64,000 nt of DNA. Origin: Myxococcales bacterium. Lineage in GTDB: Bacteria > Myxococcota > Bradymonadia > UBA7976 > UBA1532. The stretch is from NCBI GenBank assembly GCA_020633515.1, contig JACKDM010000020.1, forward strand, positions 1 through 64,000, written 5' to 3'. This document shows, piece by piece, positions 18,855 through 26,879 of the stretch. The notes below the pieces were generated by a model. The model saw only the letters and a list, made by a program, of their open reading frames with translations, had not been told where the DNA came from and searched no databases. The translations under genes were made by a program, and so were the position numbers. Each line of letters opens with the position of its first letter. The stretch's first letter is position 1.

Positions 18855-19065
18855 GGGGACCTCGGGCGTGGGGGGCGCACGATTAGAGCACGGTGGCAGG
18901 GCGTACGTCGAGGCCGGGGGCGGCTGTAGCAAAAAATGGGGGGAGTGGAATTTTTGACTGAACGATCTCGATGCACTCGCGTCGCGCGGCTCGCTCCTGG
19001 CAAGATTCAGCACCGTTCGCCCCCGGTCGGGGGCGCGACCACCCCCGAAAGGAAGGCCAAGTCCG
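18855..19065. promoter_or_regulatory. divergent intergenic region with AT-rich core (candidate promoters)
   Basis: This spacer separates the leftward thioredoxin-like lipoprotein from the rightward LPP20 operon. Its AT-rich core (18928-18960) contains an A6 run, a T5 run and TTGACT (18954-18959), but no convincing -10 at the right distance. Just before the LPP20 ribosome site a short GC hairpin (19018-19025 with 19028-19035) could form in the leader. Confidence 0.25.
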
Positions 19066-19614
19066 ATGAAGACCCCCCTCGTGTTGAAGGCCGCTGGCCT
19101 CGGCGTTCTCCTCCTCCTCGGCTGCGGCGGCGATCAGGTTCAGAGCGACGGCGTGCCCGAGGACGTGCCGAAGTGGGCGATGACGCCCCCCGAGGCGTGC
19201 GGCGTCGGGATCGCCAAGCACCGCGGCAACCTGGGCATGGCCAAGACGACCGCCGAAGCCCGCGGCCGCGACGCGCTCGCCCGCGAGCTCTCGACCAAGG
19301 TCGAGGGCATGATCAAGGACTACCAGCAGTCCGGTGAGACCGATGGCAAGGACTTCACCGAGGAGCTGACCACCCAGGTCAGCCGCCAGATCGTCGACCA
19401 GACCCTCGTCGGCACCCGCACCCGGATCGCGCACGTCAGCAAGGAGAACCCGCAGCAGTACTACGCGCTCGTCTGCCTCGACCCCGAGTCGTTCGCCGGC
19501 GCCTTCGACCGGATGAACGAGCTCAGCCAGAAGCAGCGCCAGGCGCTCAAGGCGCGCGCGGACGCGGAGTTCAAGGACCTCGACCAGCAGCTCGACCGGC
19601 TGCAGAACCAGTAA
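19066..19614 (+). CDS. LPP20-family lipoprotein
   Basis: The 182-residue product has a lipoprotein signal (GLGVLLLLGCGGDQ, Cys20). The mature part fits the LPP20 family: PEACGVGIAKHRGNLGMAKT, then AEARGRDALARELSTKVEGM, a polar stretch, and a strand ending ALVCLDPESFAGAF. A C-terminal helix (KQRQALKARADAEFKDLDQQ) could form a coiled coil. LPP20-like proteins sit in the outer membrane; their function is mostly unknown. AAAGGAAGG precedes the ATG. It is the first gene of a four-gene operon (29 bases to the next). Confidence 0.85.
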   Translation: MKTPLVLKAAGLGVLLLLGCGGDQVQSDGVPEDVPKWAMTPPEACGVGIAKHRGNLGMAKTTAEARGRDALARELSTKVEGMIKDYQQSGETDGKDFTEELTTQVSRQIVDQTLVGTRTRIAHVSKENPQQYYALVCLDPESFAGAFDRMNELSQKQRQALKARADAEFKDLDQQLDRLQNQ

Positions 19615-19643
19615 GGGCCCTTCGCCCGCGGGAGCACCAGCCG

Positions 19644-20567
19644 ATGCGCCGCCTCCTCCACGCGGCGTCGGGCGCCCTCCTCCTCCTCGGCTGCGGTGGC
19701 GCCCCGGCGCCGATCCGCTTCGCCCCCGACGACCTCGTCGCGCCCGCGGCGAGACCCGGTGACACCGTCGAGGCGCTGCCGCCGGTGGCGCTCGGGGTGC
19801 CGCTCCCCTCCCCTGCCCTGCGCGCGCTCGCGCCGACGGCGACCGGGCCGGCCGCGATCGCCGATGGTGATCCGCGGCTGTACGAGTTCCTCGTCGCGCT
19901 CGAGGGCCCGCGCGCCTTCCTGCTCGGCGCCGAGGCGCGCGCCGACTACGCGCCGGCGTGGGGCGACGAGGATCTGCCGCCGGCGGCGAGCTGCCCGACG
20001 ACGAGCTGCGGCGCGGCGAGCCTGCCGGTGGGGGCGCCGCCCGAGGCGGCCTACTGGCTCGCGCTCGCCGATCTGTACTGGCGCGGCCCCGAGGACGGCG
20101 CTCACCGCGCGATGACCCGCACCGCCGAGACCCGCGGCGAGGGCGCGGGCGAGAGCGCGACGGCGAGCCGGCAGCTCATCCGCTTCAGCCCGGCGGTCGG
20201 CGTCGCGTGCGCGGCGCAGCAGAAGTGGTTCGCCGCGGCGGCCGAGCCGGTGTTGCAGGCCGCCGATCCGGTCGTCGCCGCCGCGCAGCGCCAGCGCGGG
20301 ATCGTGCCGGCCCACCTCCCCGCGGCCCGGGCCGACGCCGGTCGGGGTCAGCTCCTGCTGCGCCAGCGCGGCCGCGAGGACGGGCGCTTCGTCGTCGAGC
20401 TGCACGTCGCGCTCGATCACGGCGCGGTGCGCGAGGCCGAGGTGATGGACGCGGTGGTCGTCTGCGAGAGCGACGCGCCGCTCGCGCCGGCGCGGCTCGG
20501 TGGCTTCGAGCATCGCCTCGCCCGCGGCGACGACGGGCAGTGGACGATGATGGTCTTCCCCCGGTGA
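19644..20567 (+). CDS. lipoprotein of unknown function
   Basis: The 307-residue product has a signal peptide with lipobox (ASGALLLLGCGGAPAP, Cys17). I do not recognise the mature domain. It contains an aromatic/acidic region (AYWLALADLYWRGPEDGAHR), a cysteine pair near SCPTTSCGAA, and a C-terminal half predicted as beta strands (GRGQLLLRQRGREDGRFVVE). Its last base (A of TGA) is the first base of the next ATG, so translation is coupled. The operon context (LPP20 proteins and a thioredoxin) suggests an envelope role. Confidence 0.8.
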   Translation: MRRLLHAASGALLLLGCGGAPAPIRFAPDDLVAPAARPGDTVEALPPVALGVPLPSPALRALAPTATGPAAIADGDPRLYEFLVALEGPRAFLLGAEARADYAPAWGDEDLPPAASCPTTSCGAASLPVGAPPEAAYWLALADLYWRGPEDGAHRAMTRTAETRGEGAGESATASRQLIRFSPAVGVACAAQQKWFAAAAEPVLQAADPVVAAAQRQRGIVPAHLPAARADAGRGQLLLRQRGREDGRFVVELHVALDHGAVREAEVMDAVVVCESDAPLAPARLGGFEHRLARGDDGQWTMMVFPR

Positions 20568-21574
20568 TGGGGCGAGCCCCGGTGGCCGCGCTCGCCGCCG
20601 CGCTGCTCGGCTGCGGCGCGTCGAACCCCCGCCCCGATCCGCTCGCCGCCTGGCCCGAGCGCGCGTGGCTGCGCGCCGAGGGTCACGGTCCGACCGCGGC
20701 GGCCGCCGCCGACGACGCCCGCGCCCGCCTCGCGGCGCAGATCCGGGCCCGGTTGAGCGCGCGGCTGACGATCGAGAGCACCGAGACGAGCACCGGCGGT
20801 GACGAGCGCATCGAGCGGCAGATCGTGACCGAGGCGAGCTTCGAGCGGGCCGAGCTGATCGCGGTGCCCAACGCGCTGCGAGGCTGTGCGCCGGGCGACT
20901 GCGTGGCGGTGGCGGTGCTGAATCGGGCGCGGGCGAGCGACGCGCTGCGCGACGCGGCGGCGGGGCCCTCGGCGCGACTGCGGGCGGCCGTCGAGCAGGC
21001 GGCGACGGCGGAGCTGGCCGCGTTCACCCGCGCAGTGCGTGACGCTGGCGACGCCTGGGCCGAGCTCGCGCCGATCGGCTGGCAGCGCGCCGCGATCGAG
21101 GACGGGCTCCCGGCCGACTTCGCCGCCGATCGCGCGGCGTGGCGCCGACTCGACGCCGAGCGCGCGCGGCGGCTCGCGGCGCTGCGGGTGGCGGTCGCGC
21201 CGGTCGCCGGCGTCGAGGCGCCGTGGCCCGATCGGATCACCGACGCGCTGGTCGCCGCCTTCGGACGGCACGGGATCAGCGCGGCGCGGGGCGAGGGCTG
21301 CGCCGATCTGGTCGCGCGCCCGGAGGCGTCGCTGAGCTGCGGGCGCGGTCCGCTCGGGCCGCGGTGCGCGCTCACGCTGCGGGTCGCGCTCGCGCCGTGC
21401 GAGGGTCCGTCGCTGGTCGTGGTCGACTTCGCCGACGCCGGCCTCGCCGCGGTCGCGCCCCGCGATCCGGCCCGCGCCGAGGCCGCGCTCGCCGCCCGGG
21501 TCGATGGGGCGCGGCTCGCCGATCCGCTCGGGCGGGCGCTCGCGCCGGTGCTGCCGATCGAGGCGCCGCGGTGA
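20567..21574 (+). CDS. LPP20-like lipoprotein, longer paralogue
   Basis: The 335-residue product begins with a lipoprotein signal (VAALAAALLGCGASNPRPDP). Residues about 40-125 resemble the LPP20 domain of the first gene in the operon: WLRAEGHGPTAAAAADDARA, an amphipathic helix AAQIRARLSARLTI, then a Thr/Glu-rich polar segment and the strand CVAVAVLNRARASD. The C-terminal part (about 150-335) is predicted to be a second alpha/beta domain with a conserved-looking CADLVARPEASLSCG and two further cysteines. It overlaps the previous gene by one base and the following gene by four (GTGA). Confidence 0.75.
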   Translation: MGRAPVAALAAALLGCGASNPRPDPLAAWPERAWLRAEGHGPTAAAAADDARARLAAQIRARLSARLTIESTETSTGGDERIERQIVTEASFERAELIAVPNALRGCAPGDCVAVAVLNRARASDALRDAAAGPSARLRAAVEQAATAELAAFTRAVRDAGDAWAELAPIGWQRAAIEDGLPADFAADRAAWRRLDAERARRLAALRVAVAPVAGVEAPWPDRITDALVAAFGRHGISAARGEGCADLVARPEASLSCGRGPLGPRCALTLRVALAPCEGPSLVVVDFADAGLAAVAPRDPARAEAALAARVDGARLADPLGRALAPVLPIEAPR

Positions 21575-22059
21575 TCGCCGGGCTGTTCGCGCTGCTGCTG
21601 GTGGCGCCGGGCGCGCCGCTGCCGTGGTTCGCGGGGTGGACGGCCGACGAGACGGTCTACAACCGCACGTCGCTGCTGGCGGCGCCGGCCGCGGGGCACG
21701 CGCTGGTGTTCTTCGCGACGTGGTGCGCGCCGTGCGGCGAGGGGCTCGCGGCGCTGGCGAAGCAGCGGGCCGCGCTCGACGCGGCGAAGATCCGGGTGGT
21801 GCTCGTGGCGTGCGGCGAGGCGCCGGCCGAGGTGAAGCCGTGGCTCGCGGCGCGCGGCTGGGGTGAGGCGACGGTGATCTACGACCGCTTCGGGCAGGTC
21901 GCGGCCGATCTGGGCGCCGCGGCGGGCGGGCGCACGCTCAAGCTGCCGTGGACGGTGGTCGTCGACCCGGCGGGCACGGTGCGGGCCGCGCTCGACGGCG
22001 ACGCGAGCCACGACCTCGCCGCGTGGCAGGCGGCGCTCAGAGCAGCCGCAGCGCCGTGA
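21571..22059 (+). CDS. thioredoxin-fold (TlpA/ResA-like) protein
   Basis: The 162-residue product starts with a hydrophobic segment (VIAGLFALLLVAPGAPLP) acting as signal or anchor. A compact thioredoxin fold follows, with VFFATWCAPCGEGLAALAKQ (WCAPC active site), VVLVACG and the cis-proline context LKLPWTVVVDPAGTV. It is probably a periplasmic thiol-disulfide protein, perhaps serving the cysteine-containing lipoproteins encoded upstream. The GTG start overlaps the previous stop by four bases. Its 3' end overlaps the 3' end of the convergent HupE-like gene by 23 bases. Confidence 0.87.
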   Translation: MIAGLFALLLVAPGAPLPWFAGWTADETVYNRTSLLAAPAAGHALVFFATWCAPCGEGLAALAKQRAALDAAKIRVVLVACGEAPAEVKPWLAARGWGEATVIYDRFGQVAADLGAAAGGRTLKLPWTVVVDPAGTVRAALDGDASHDLAAWQAALRAAAAP

Positions 22060-23098
22060 TCACCAGCCCGAGCGCGACGAGCCCCACCAACAGCGCCGCG
22101 AAGACCGGCCGCGCCGCCTGCCCCCGCCCGACCCACACCAGCAGCGGCCAGGCGAGCGCGACGCAGGCGATCTGACCGAGCTCGACGCCCACGTTGAACC
22201 CGAGCAGCGGCCACAGCCGCGCCCCCCCCGGCGGCAGCAGCTCGGCGAGCAGCCCCGCGAAGCCGAAGCCGTGGATCAGCCCGAAGCCGAAGCAGAGCGC
22301 GAGCAGCGCCGCGACGCCGCCCGGCTGCGGCTCGGCGCGCCCCGGATGATCCAGGCGCCCCCGTCGCAGCCGCCACAGCCCCACCCCCGCCGCCGCCGCG
22401 ATCGAGAGCGCGATCACCGGCTCGACCAGCAGCGGTGGCAGCTCGACGAGCCCGGTCGCGCCGAGCCCGAGCGTGACGCTGTGCGCGACCGTGAACCCGG
22501 TCACCACCGCCAGCAGCCGCCGCAGCCGGCTGCAGCCGAGCATCAGCGCGAGCACGAAGGCGAGGTGATCCCAGCCGAGCAGGATGTGCTCGACGCCGAG
22601 CGCGCCGAAGCGCCACAGCGTCGCCGAGGCCGGCGGCGCCTGCCCGACCCGCAGCGTCACCGCCGGCTGGTCGCGGCCGAGCACCTCGGGGGCCTGCGCG
22701 CCCTCGGGGCCGGTCACCCCGACCAGCGCCGACCAGCGCAGCCGCGGATCACCGGCCGCCGGCCAGTCGATCGTGAGATCCACCGGCGGCGCCGGGCAGG
22801 TCGCGGTCAGCTCCAGCCGCAGCGCGAGCGCGTCGAGGCGGCGCCAGCGGTCGAGCACGAGCGCGCACGGCGCCCCGTCGGCGCGCAGGCCGATCCAGCC
22901 GTCGATCGCACCCGGCAGCGCCTGATCGAAGACCCGCGGCGGGATCGGGACCCCCTCGGGCAAGTCGAGGAGCTGCGCCACATCGGCGATCCGCCCGTCG
23001 AGCACCACCGCCAACGTCGGCGCCTCGCCCACCTCGACCGCGACCCGCGCGAGCCCCACGTCGTGCGCCGCCGCCGGCGCCGCGAGGCCGAGCAGCAC
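22037..23098 (-). CDS. HupE/UreJ-2 family membrane protein
   Basis: The product (about 353 residues from GTG 23098) has an N-terminal export signal (LLGLAAPAAAHDVG). An extracytoplasmic beta-rich domain of about 180 residues follows. The C-terminal membrane domain carries the family signature GVEHILLGWDHLAFVLALM, then TGFTVAHSVTLGLGA, FGFGLIHGFGFAG and GFNVGVELGQ. HupE/UreJ relatives are linked to metal (nickel or cobalt) uptake, and this longer subfamily is common without linked metalloenzymes. The start is uncertain: an ATG at 23127 is one base out of frame, and joining it would give a fuller signal peptide (HRWVALLAVLLGLAAPAAA), so a single-base indel near 23118 is possible. Confidence 0.8.
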   Translation of the reverse strand: MLLGLAAPAAAHDVGLARVAVEVGEAPTLAVVLDGRIADVAQLLDLPEGVPIPPRVFDQALPGAIDGWIGLRADGAPCALVLDRWRRLDALALRLELTATCPAPPVDLTIDWPAAGDPRLRWSALVGVTGPEGAQAPEVLGRDQPAVTLRVGQAPPASATLWRFGALGVEHILLGWDHLAFVLALMLGCSRLRRLLAVVTGFTVAHSVTLGLGATGLVELPPLLVEPVIALSIAAAAGVGLWRLRRGRLDHPGRAEPQPGGVAALLALCFGFGLIHGFGFAGLLAELLPPGGARLWPLLGFNVGVELGQIACVALAWPLLVWVGRGQAARPVFAALLVGLVALGLVITALRLL

Positions 23099-23176
23099 CG
23101 CGAGCAGCGCGACCCACCGATGGACATCGCGCCGCGGGCGGGCTACACCGTTGCGGCCAGTCAGCGGAGGCGGACG

Positions 23177-23638
23177 ATGAACACGATCGAGCGGATCCTG
23201 GTGCCGGTGGACTTCTCCGAGTGCTCCCGCGCCGCGGTCAAGGCGGCGGTGGGGCTCGCGGCGCGCTACGGCGCCGAGGTCGAGCTGCTGCATGTGCACG
23301 ACGCGCCGTGGACCCCCGAGGCGGTGACGGTGCGCACCGAGGACGGGCGCGAGGTGGCGGCCGAAGAGTACCTGGAAGAAGAGTCGCAGCGGCAGCTCAC
23401 CGAGCTCGTCGACAGCGTGCCCGACCTCGCCCGCATCGCGCATCGCAAGTCGATCCGCACCGGCATGTCGCACGACATCATCCTCAACCGCGCCCGCGCG
23501 GCCGGCACCGATCTGATCGTGATGGGCACCCACGGGCGCACCGGGCTCAGCCACCTCTTGATGGGCAGCGTCGCCGAGAAGGTCCTGCGCGGCGCGCCCT
23601 GCCCGGTGCTGGTGGTGCGCGACGAATACCCGAGCTGA
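23177..23638 (+). CDS. universal stress protein UspA family
   Basis: The 153-residue cytosolic product is a single Usp domain. It begins ERILVPVDFSECSRAAVKAA, and the nucleotide-binding signature near residue 118 is GTHGRTGLSHLLMGS followed by VAEKVLRGAPCPVLVVR. This G-x2-G-x9-G-S pattern is that of ATP-binding (MJ0577-like) Usp proteins rather than non-binding UspA. GGAGG lies six bases before the ATG. The gene is divergent from the HupE-like gene. Its physiological cue is unknown. Confidence 0.95.
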   Translation: MNTIERILVPVDFSECSRAAVKAAVGLAARYGAEVELLHVHDAPWTPEAVTVRTEDGREVAAEEYLEEESQRQLTELVDSVPDLARIAHRKSIRTGMSHDIILNRARAAGTDLIVMGTHGRTGLSHLLMGSVAEKVLRGAPCPVLVVRDEYPS

Positions 23639-23639
23639 C

Positions 23640-23657
23640 ACCGGCTTCACGGCCGGT
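23640..23657. terminator. short hairpin between convergent genes
   Basis: A 6-bp stem (23640-23645 with 23652-23657) with a 6-base loop lies directly after the UspA stop and covers the likely stop codon of the leftward small membrane protein. It is weak evidence for termination. Confidence 0.35.
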
Positions 23658-24134
23658 TCCCCGGCAGCGGACGCCCCGGCGGCGGCAGGCGCGGCCCGGG
23701 CTTGCCGCGGGGCGGCTTCGGGGGCCGATCGACGCGCAGCTCCTCGCTCGCCATGAGCGTCACCACCACCGCCGCCGCCGCGCCGAGGAGCGCGATCGAG
23801 ACCCGCGGGTCGCCCTCGCGCGCCACCCGCGCGGCGAAGCGGCTGCCTTGGAACTGGCTTCGGGCTGATCGACCGCCGCCGCGCTCCCCGTCGCGTCGCC
23901 GGCGTGGGCGAGATCGATCGCGCGCCGGTAGAGCCCGCGCGCCGCCGGATCAGGCTCGTCGGCGACCAGCCGCACCCAGCCCGCCGCCGGCTCCGGCGCC
24001 GCATCGGCCGGCGTCGCGACCGGGGCCGGCGGCTCACCCGGCGCGGGCGCGCAGCCCCGCCGGCCGCCATGGAGCACCACCCCGACGAGCCCGGCGATCA
24101 GCAATCCGCCGGCGATCCACCGCCCGGCGCTCAT
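23647..24134 (-). pseudogene. small two-helix membrane protein gene with an apparent frame break
   Basis: The frame from ATG 24134 gives an N-terminal membrane helix (WIAGGLLIAGLVGVVLHGG), a Pro/Ala linker and YRRAIDLAHAGDA, then degrades into Arg-rich sequence and stops at 23760. An overlapping frame continues with good coding character: FQGSRFAARVAREGDPR, a second membrane helix VSIALLGAAAAVVVTLM, and a Pro-rich tail ending GRPLPGNRP with a stop at 23647. One shift between about 23855 and 23895 restores a 160-residue protein. This is either a real frameshift or an indel in the sequence. The start is 10 bases after the end of the next upstream open frame, consistent with one operon. Function unknown. 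Confidence 0.5.
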
Positions 24135-24144
24135 CGCACCCGCC

Positions 24145-25608
24145 TCACAGCGTCACCCCCTCGATCGCCACCTGCCACCGCGCCCCGTCGGCGCGCACCG
24201 CGACCCCCACCTCGCCGAGGTGCGCCGTCAGCCACGTCAGCGCCCCGAGCGCCTGCCGCAGCGCGTCCGGTTCGAGCCCGAGCCGCACCAGCGCCGGGCT
24301 CAGCGCGTCGGCCTGCGCCCGCCCATCGTGGGGCGCGCCGGTGGGGCGGTAGTAGACGAGCGCGGCGGCGCCGTCGAAGAAGCCCGGCGTCAGGCCGGTG
24401 TCGGGCCGCCCGTCGGCGACCGGCTCGGCGCGGGTCGTCGCGACGAAGCGATCGCCGCGGATCCCGATCCAGCCGCGGTCGAGTCCGGGTGCGGTCGGCT
24501 CGGCGACGGTGATCGGATGCAGCCCGTCGACCGCTGCGCCGACGCTCAGCCCCGGCGGCGGCGTCGCCAGCGCCGCCGCGAGCAGCGCCGCCGCCGGCGC
24601 CGGATCGGTGAGCCGCGCCTCGACGAGCAGGTCGCTCGACCGCGGCCCGGCCGCGAGCGTGACGCTGCGCAGCCCGCCGACGAGCCCGCGCGCGAGCGTC
24701 GCGGCCTCGGCGCGCGCCCGCTCCACCAGCCGGTGTTCGTCGATCCCGCCGCGCCATCACCCGCCGCGCCATCACCCGCCGCGCCCTCACCCGCGCCACA
24801 CCGCCGCGCCATCACCCGCCCGAGCTGCCGCCCCGCCCCGCCGCCAGCGCCGGACCCGGCGCCACCGCCGCCACGAAGTCCGCCGCCCCCACCGCCGGCA
24901 TCCCCATCCCGCCCCCAGCCACGCCGCCGCCGGCCACCCGCCACCGCGCCCCACCACTCCACCCGCACCGCCCGCGTCCACCCGCGCCGTCAGGCACCCC
25001 GCCGCATCCCCCGCGTCACCACGAACAGATCCGCCGCCCCCTTCCCCCGCGCGCACCCCGCCACCACCGCGCCCCCCTCGCCCCGCGCCGCCAGCACCCG
25101 CCCCAGCGCCGCCTCATCCCCCGCCGCGAACAACATCCCCCCCGCGTACACCGCCACCCCCTCCGCCCACCGCCACCCCGACCGCCCCGCCACCTCACCC
25201 GCCACCACCGAAGCCCCCGTCGCCCGCCCGATCAACCCCGGCACCACCCCGCGTCCCGCACCGCCACCACCACGAACCCCCCCCCCCGAGCGCCACCACC
25301 AACGGCCCCTCCAGCCCGATCCCCGCCGCCGCCACCGCCGCCCCATCGAACGGATCGAACCCCACGCTCGCCGCCACATCCCCCACCGACCCCGCCGTCG
25401 CCTCCGCCACCACCGGATGCTGCCGCGCCCGCCGCACCGCCCGCCCCACCGGATCCAGCACCGACGCCAGGCGCGGCACGATCACCACGTCCTGCCCCGG
25501 CCCCACCGCCGCCAGCCAGTCATCGAGCGGCGCCGCCCCGCCACCCCCGCGACCAGCCACACCACCACCCCGATCAGCCCCGCCGCGCCCCCACTCAGCG
25601 CTCCTCAC
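24145..25608 (-). pseudogene. multi-frameshifted gene downstream of the M48 protease, unknown family
   Basis: No single frame covers this stretch, yet good coding segments succeed each other in different frames. A GTG at 25608 overlaps the presumed end of the M48 gene. A membrane helix follows (AAGLIGVVVWLVAGVAG, out of frame with the GTG). Next come LDDWLAAVGPGQDVVIVPRL and GFDPFDGAAVAAAGIGLEGP in one frame, VAVYAGGMLFAAGDEAALGR and AADLFVVTRG in another, GMGMPAVGAADFVAAVAPGP in a third, and finally VERARAEAATLARGLVGGLR to the TGA at 24145. At least six frame changes are needed, mostly at G/C runs. The pattern suggests a membrane-anchored protein of about 480 residues. A 15-bp direct repeat (24751-24820) lies within it. 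Confidence 0.5.
24751..24820. repeat. imperfect 15-bp tandem repeat (GCGCCATCACCCGCC)
   Basis: Two exact units (24751-24765, 24766-24780) are followed by a variant (24781-24794) and, after an 11-base interruption, a fourth copy (24806-24820). It lies in the multi-frameshifted gene and may itself contribute to frame loss. Confidence 0.7.
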
Positions 25609-26742
25609 CCGCCCCATCATCACCCTCCGCGCCCCCTTCCCCTCCCGCTTGAAAAAGTCCCGCACCTGATCCCACACCGAGCTCCCCGCCTCCCCCAACA
25701 TCTCCCCCAGCCCTTGCAGCGCCTTCGCCACCGGATCCTCCCCCTCCGCCCACCGCCGCCGATACGCCTCCGCCCCCCCCGCCACATCGTCGTACACCCC
25801 CGCCGACCCATCCTCGCTCCGCCGCGGATACTCCCCCCCCAGGATCCGCCCGTACTCCCCCCGATCCACCCACCGCTTCATCTCCGCCAGCCGCACCACC
25901 GGAAACGGATGCGTCGACCGCAGCGCCGACAACAGCTTGATCAACCCATCCCGCAGATCCCCCTCCGTCTCATAGGCCCGCGCCTGCTCCACGAAGGCAT
26001 CGACATCCATCTCGCTCGCCTTCCCCCCGCCCGCCATCTTCATGTGGATCCCATACGCCCGCGCCGGATCCTGAAGACACAACAGCCCCGCCCGATCACA
26101 CGACAGCTCCGACTTCCGGCTCCACTCCAACAGCCCCGCGATCACCCCCTGCACCGCCAGCCCCGCGAACGGCAGCCGCCACAAGATCGGCATCACGAAG
26201 TTGAGCAACACGAACAGCATATGCCGATACAGCGAATGCCCCGACAGCACATGCCCCAGCTCATGCCCCAGCACGAAGCGCTGCTCATCGGCGTCGAGCA
26301 ACCCGAGCACCCCCGAGTTGAGCACGATGAACGGATCATCGATCCCCACCGCCCCCGCGTTGACGAACGGCGTCTGCGTCACGAACAGATCCGGCCGCTT
26401 CGGCAGATCCAGGATCGCGCAGCACTCCTCGTACACCGCGTTCAGCTTCGGAAACTGCCGCGCATCCACCCGCACCCCATTCGCCAGGAAGTGGAAGCGC
26501 AGCGACCGCTCCGACACCAACGAGAACAGCTTGCGCAGCACCTGATCGAAGCCCGCCACCTTCCGCAGCCCCGCCAGCGCCGCCCGATCCGCCGGGTGCT
26601 CATAGGCCCGCGGGCTGATATCGGGGAACCGCACCCGCCCCACCGCCCGCGCCCCGATCCCCGCCCCGTTCTCCGGCGTCTCCGGCGCCTTCGGCGCCGC
26701 CGCGAACACCTTCTTGATCTCGTCCCGCTCGTCGTCGTTCAT
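25595..26742 (-). CDS. M48-family zinc metalloprotease (with probable frame break near the 3' end)
   Basis: From ATG 26742 (GGAGG six bases upstream) the product has a soluble N-terminus (MNDDERDEIKKVFAAAPKAP) and a family-specific region VRFPDISPRAYEHPADRAAL. The M48 core has FVLGHELGHVLSGHSLYRHM (HELGH zinc site). Membrane-like helices (LFVLLNFVMPILWRLPFAGL) follow, with the third-ligand region WSRKSELSCDRAGLLCLQDP. It ends around VRDFFKREG. In the given sequence the frame then runs on to 25195, but shifting by one base near 25640-25660 gives a natural end GGAEGDDGAGEER at 25595 that overlaps the next gene's GTG. I therefore take 25595 as the true end. Likely an inner-membrane quality-control protease. 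Confidence 0.85.
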
Positions 26743-26879
26743 CCCGCGCCTCCGCATCAGCCGAGGCTCCTCTATCCCACAACCGCCGCCCCGACGCGAC
26801 CCGCTTCCGACCCCCCTCTCCGGCCGCCGCGCCACCCGCCCCTTGATTCGACTGGCAGGAGACGGTAGACGAAGACCCC

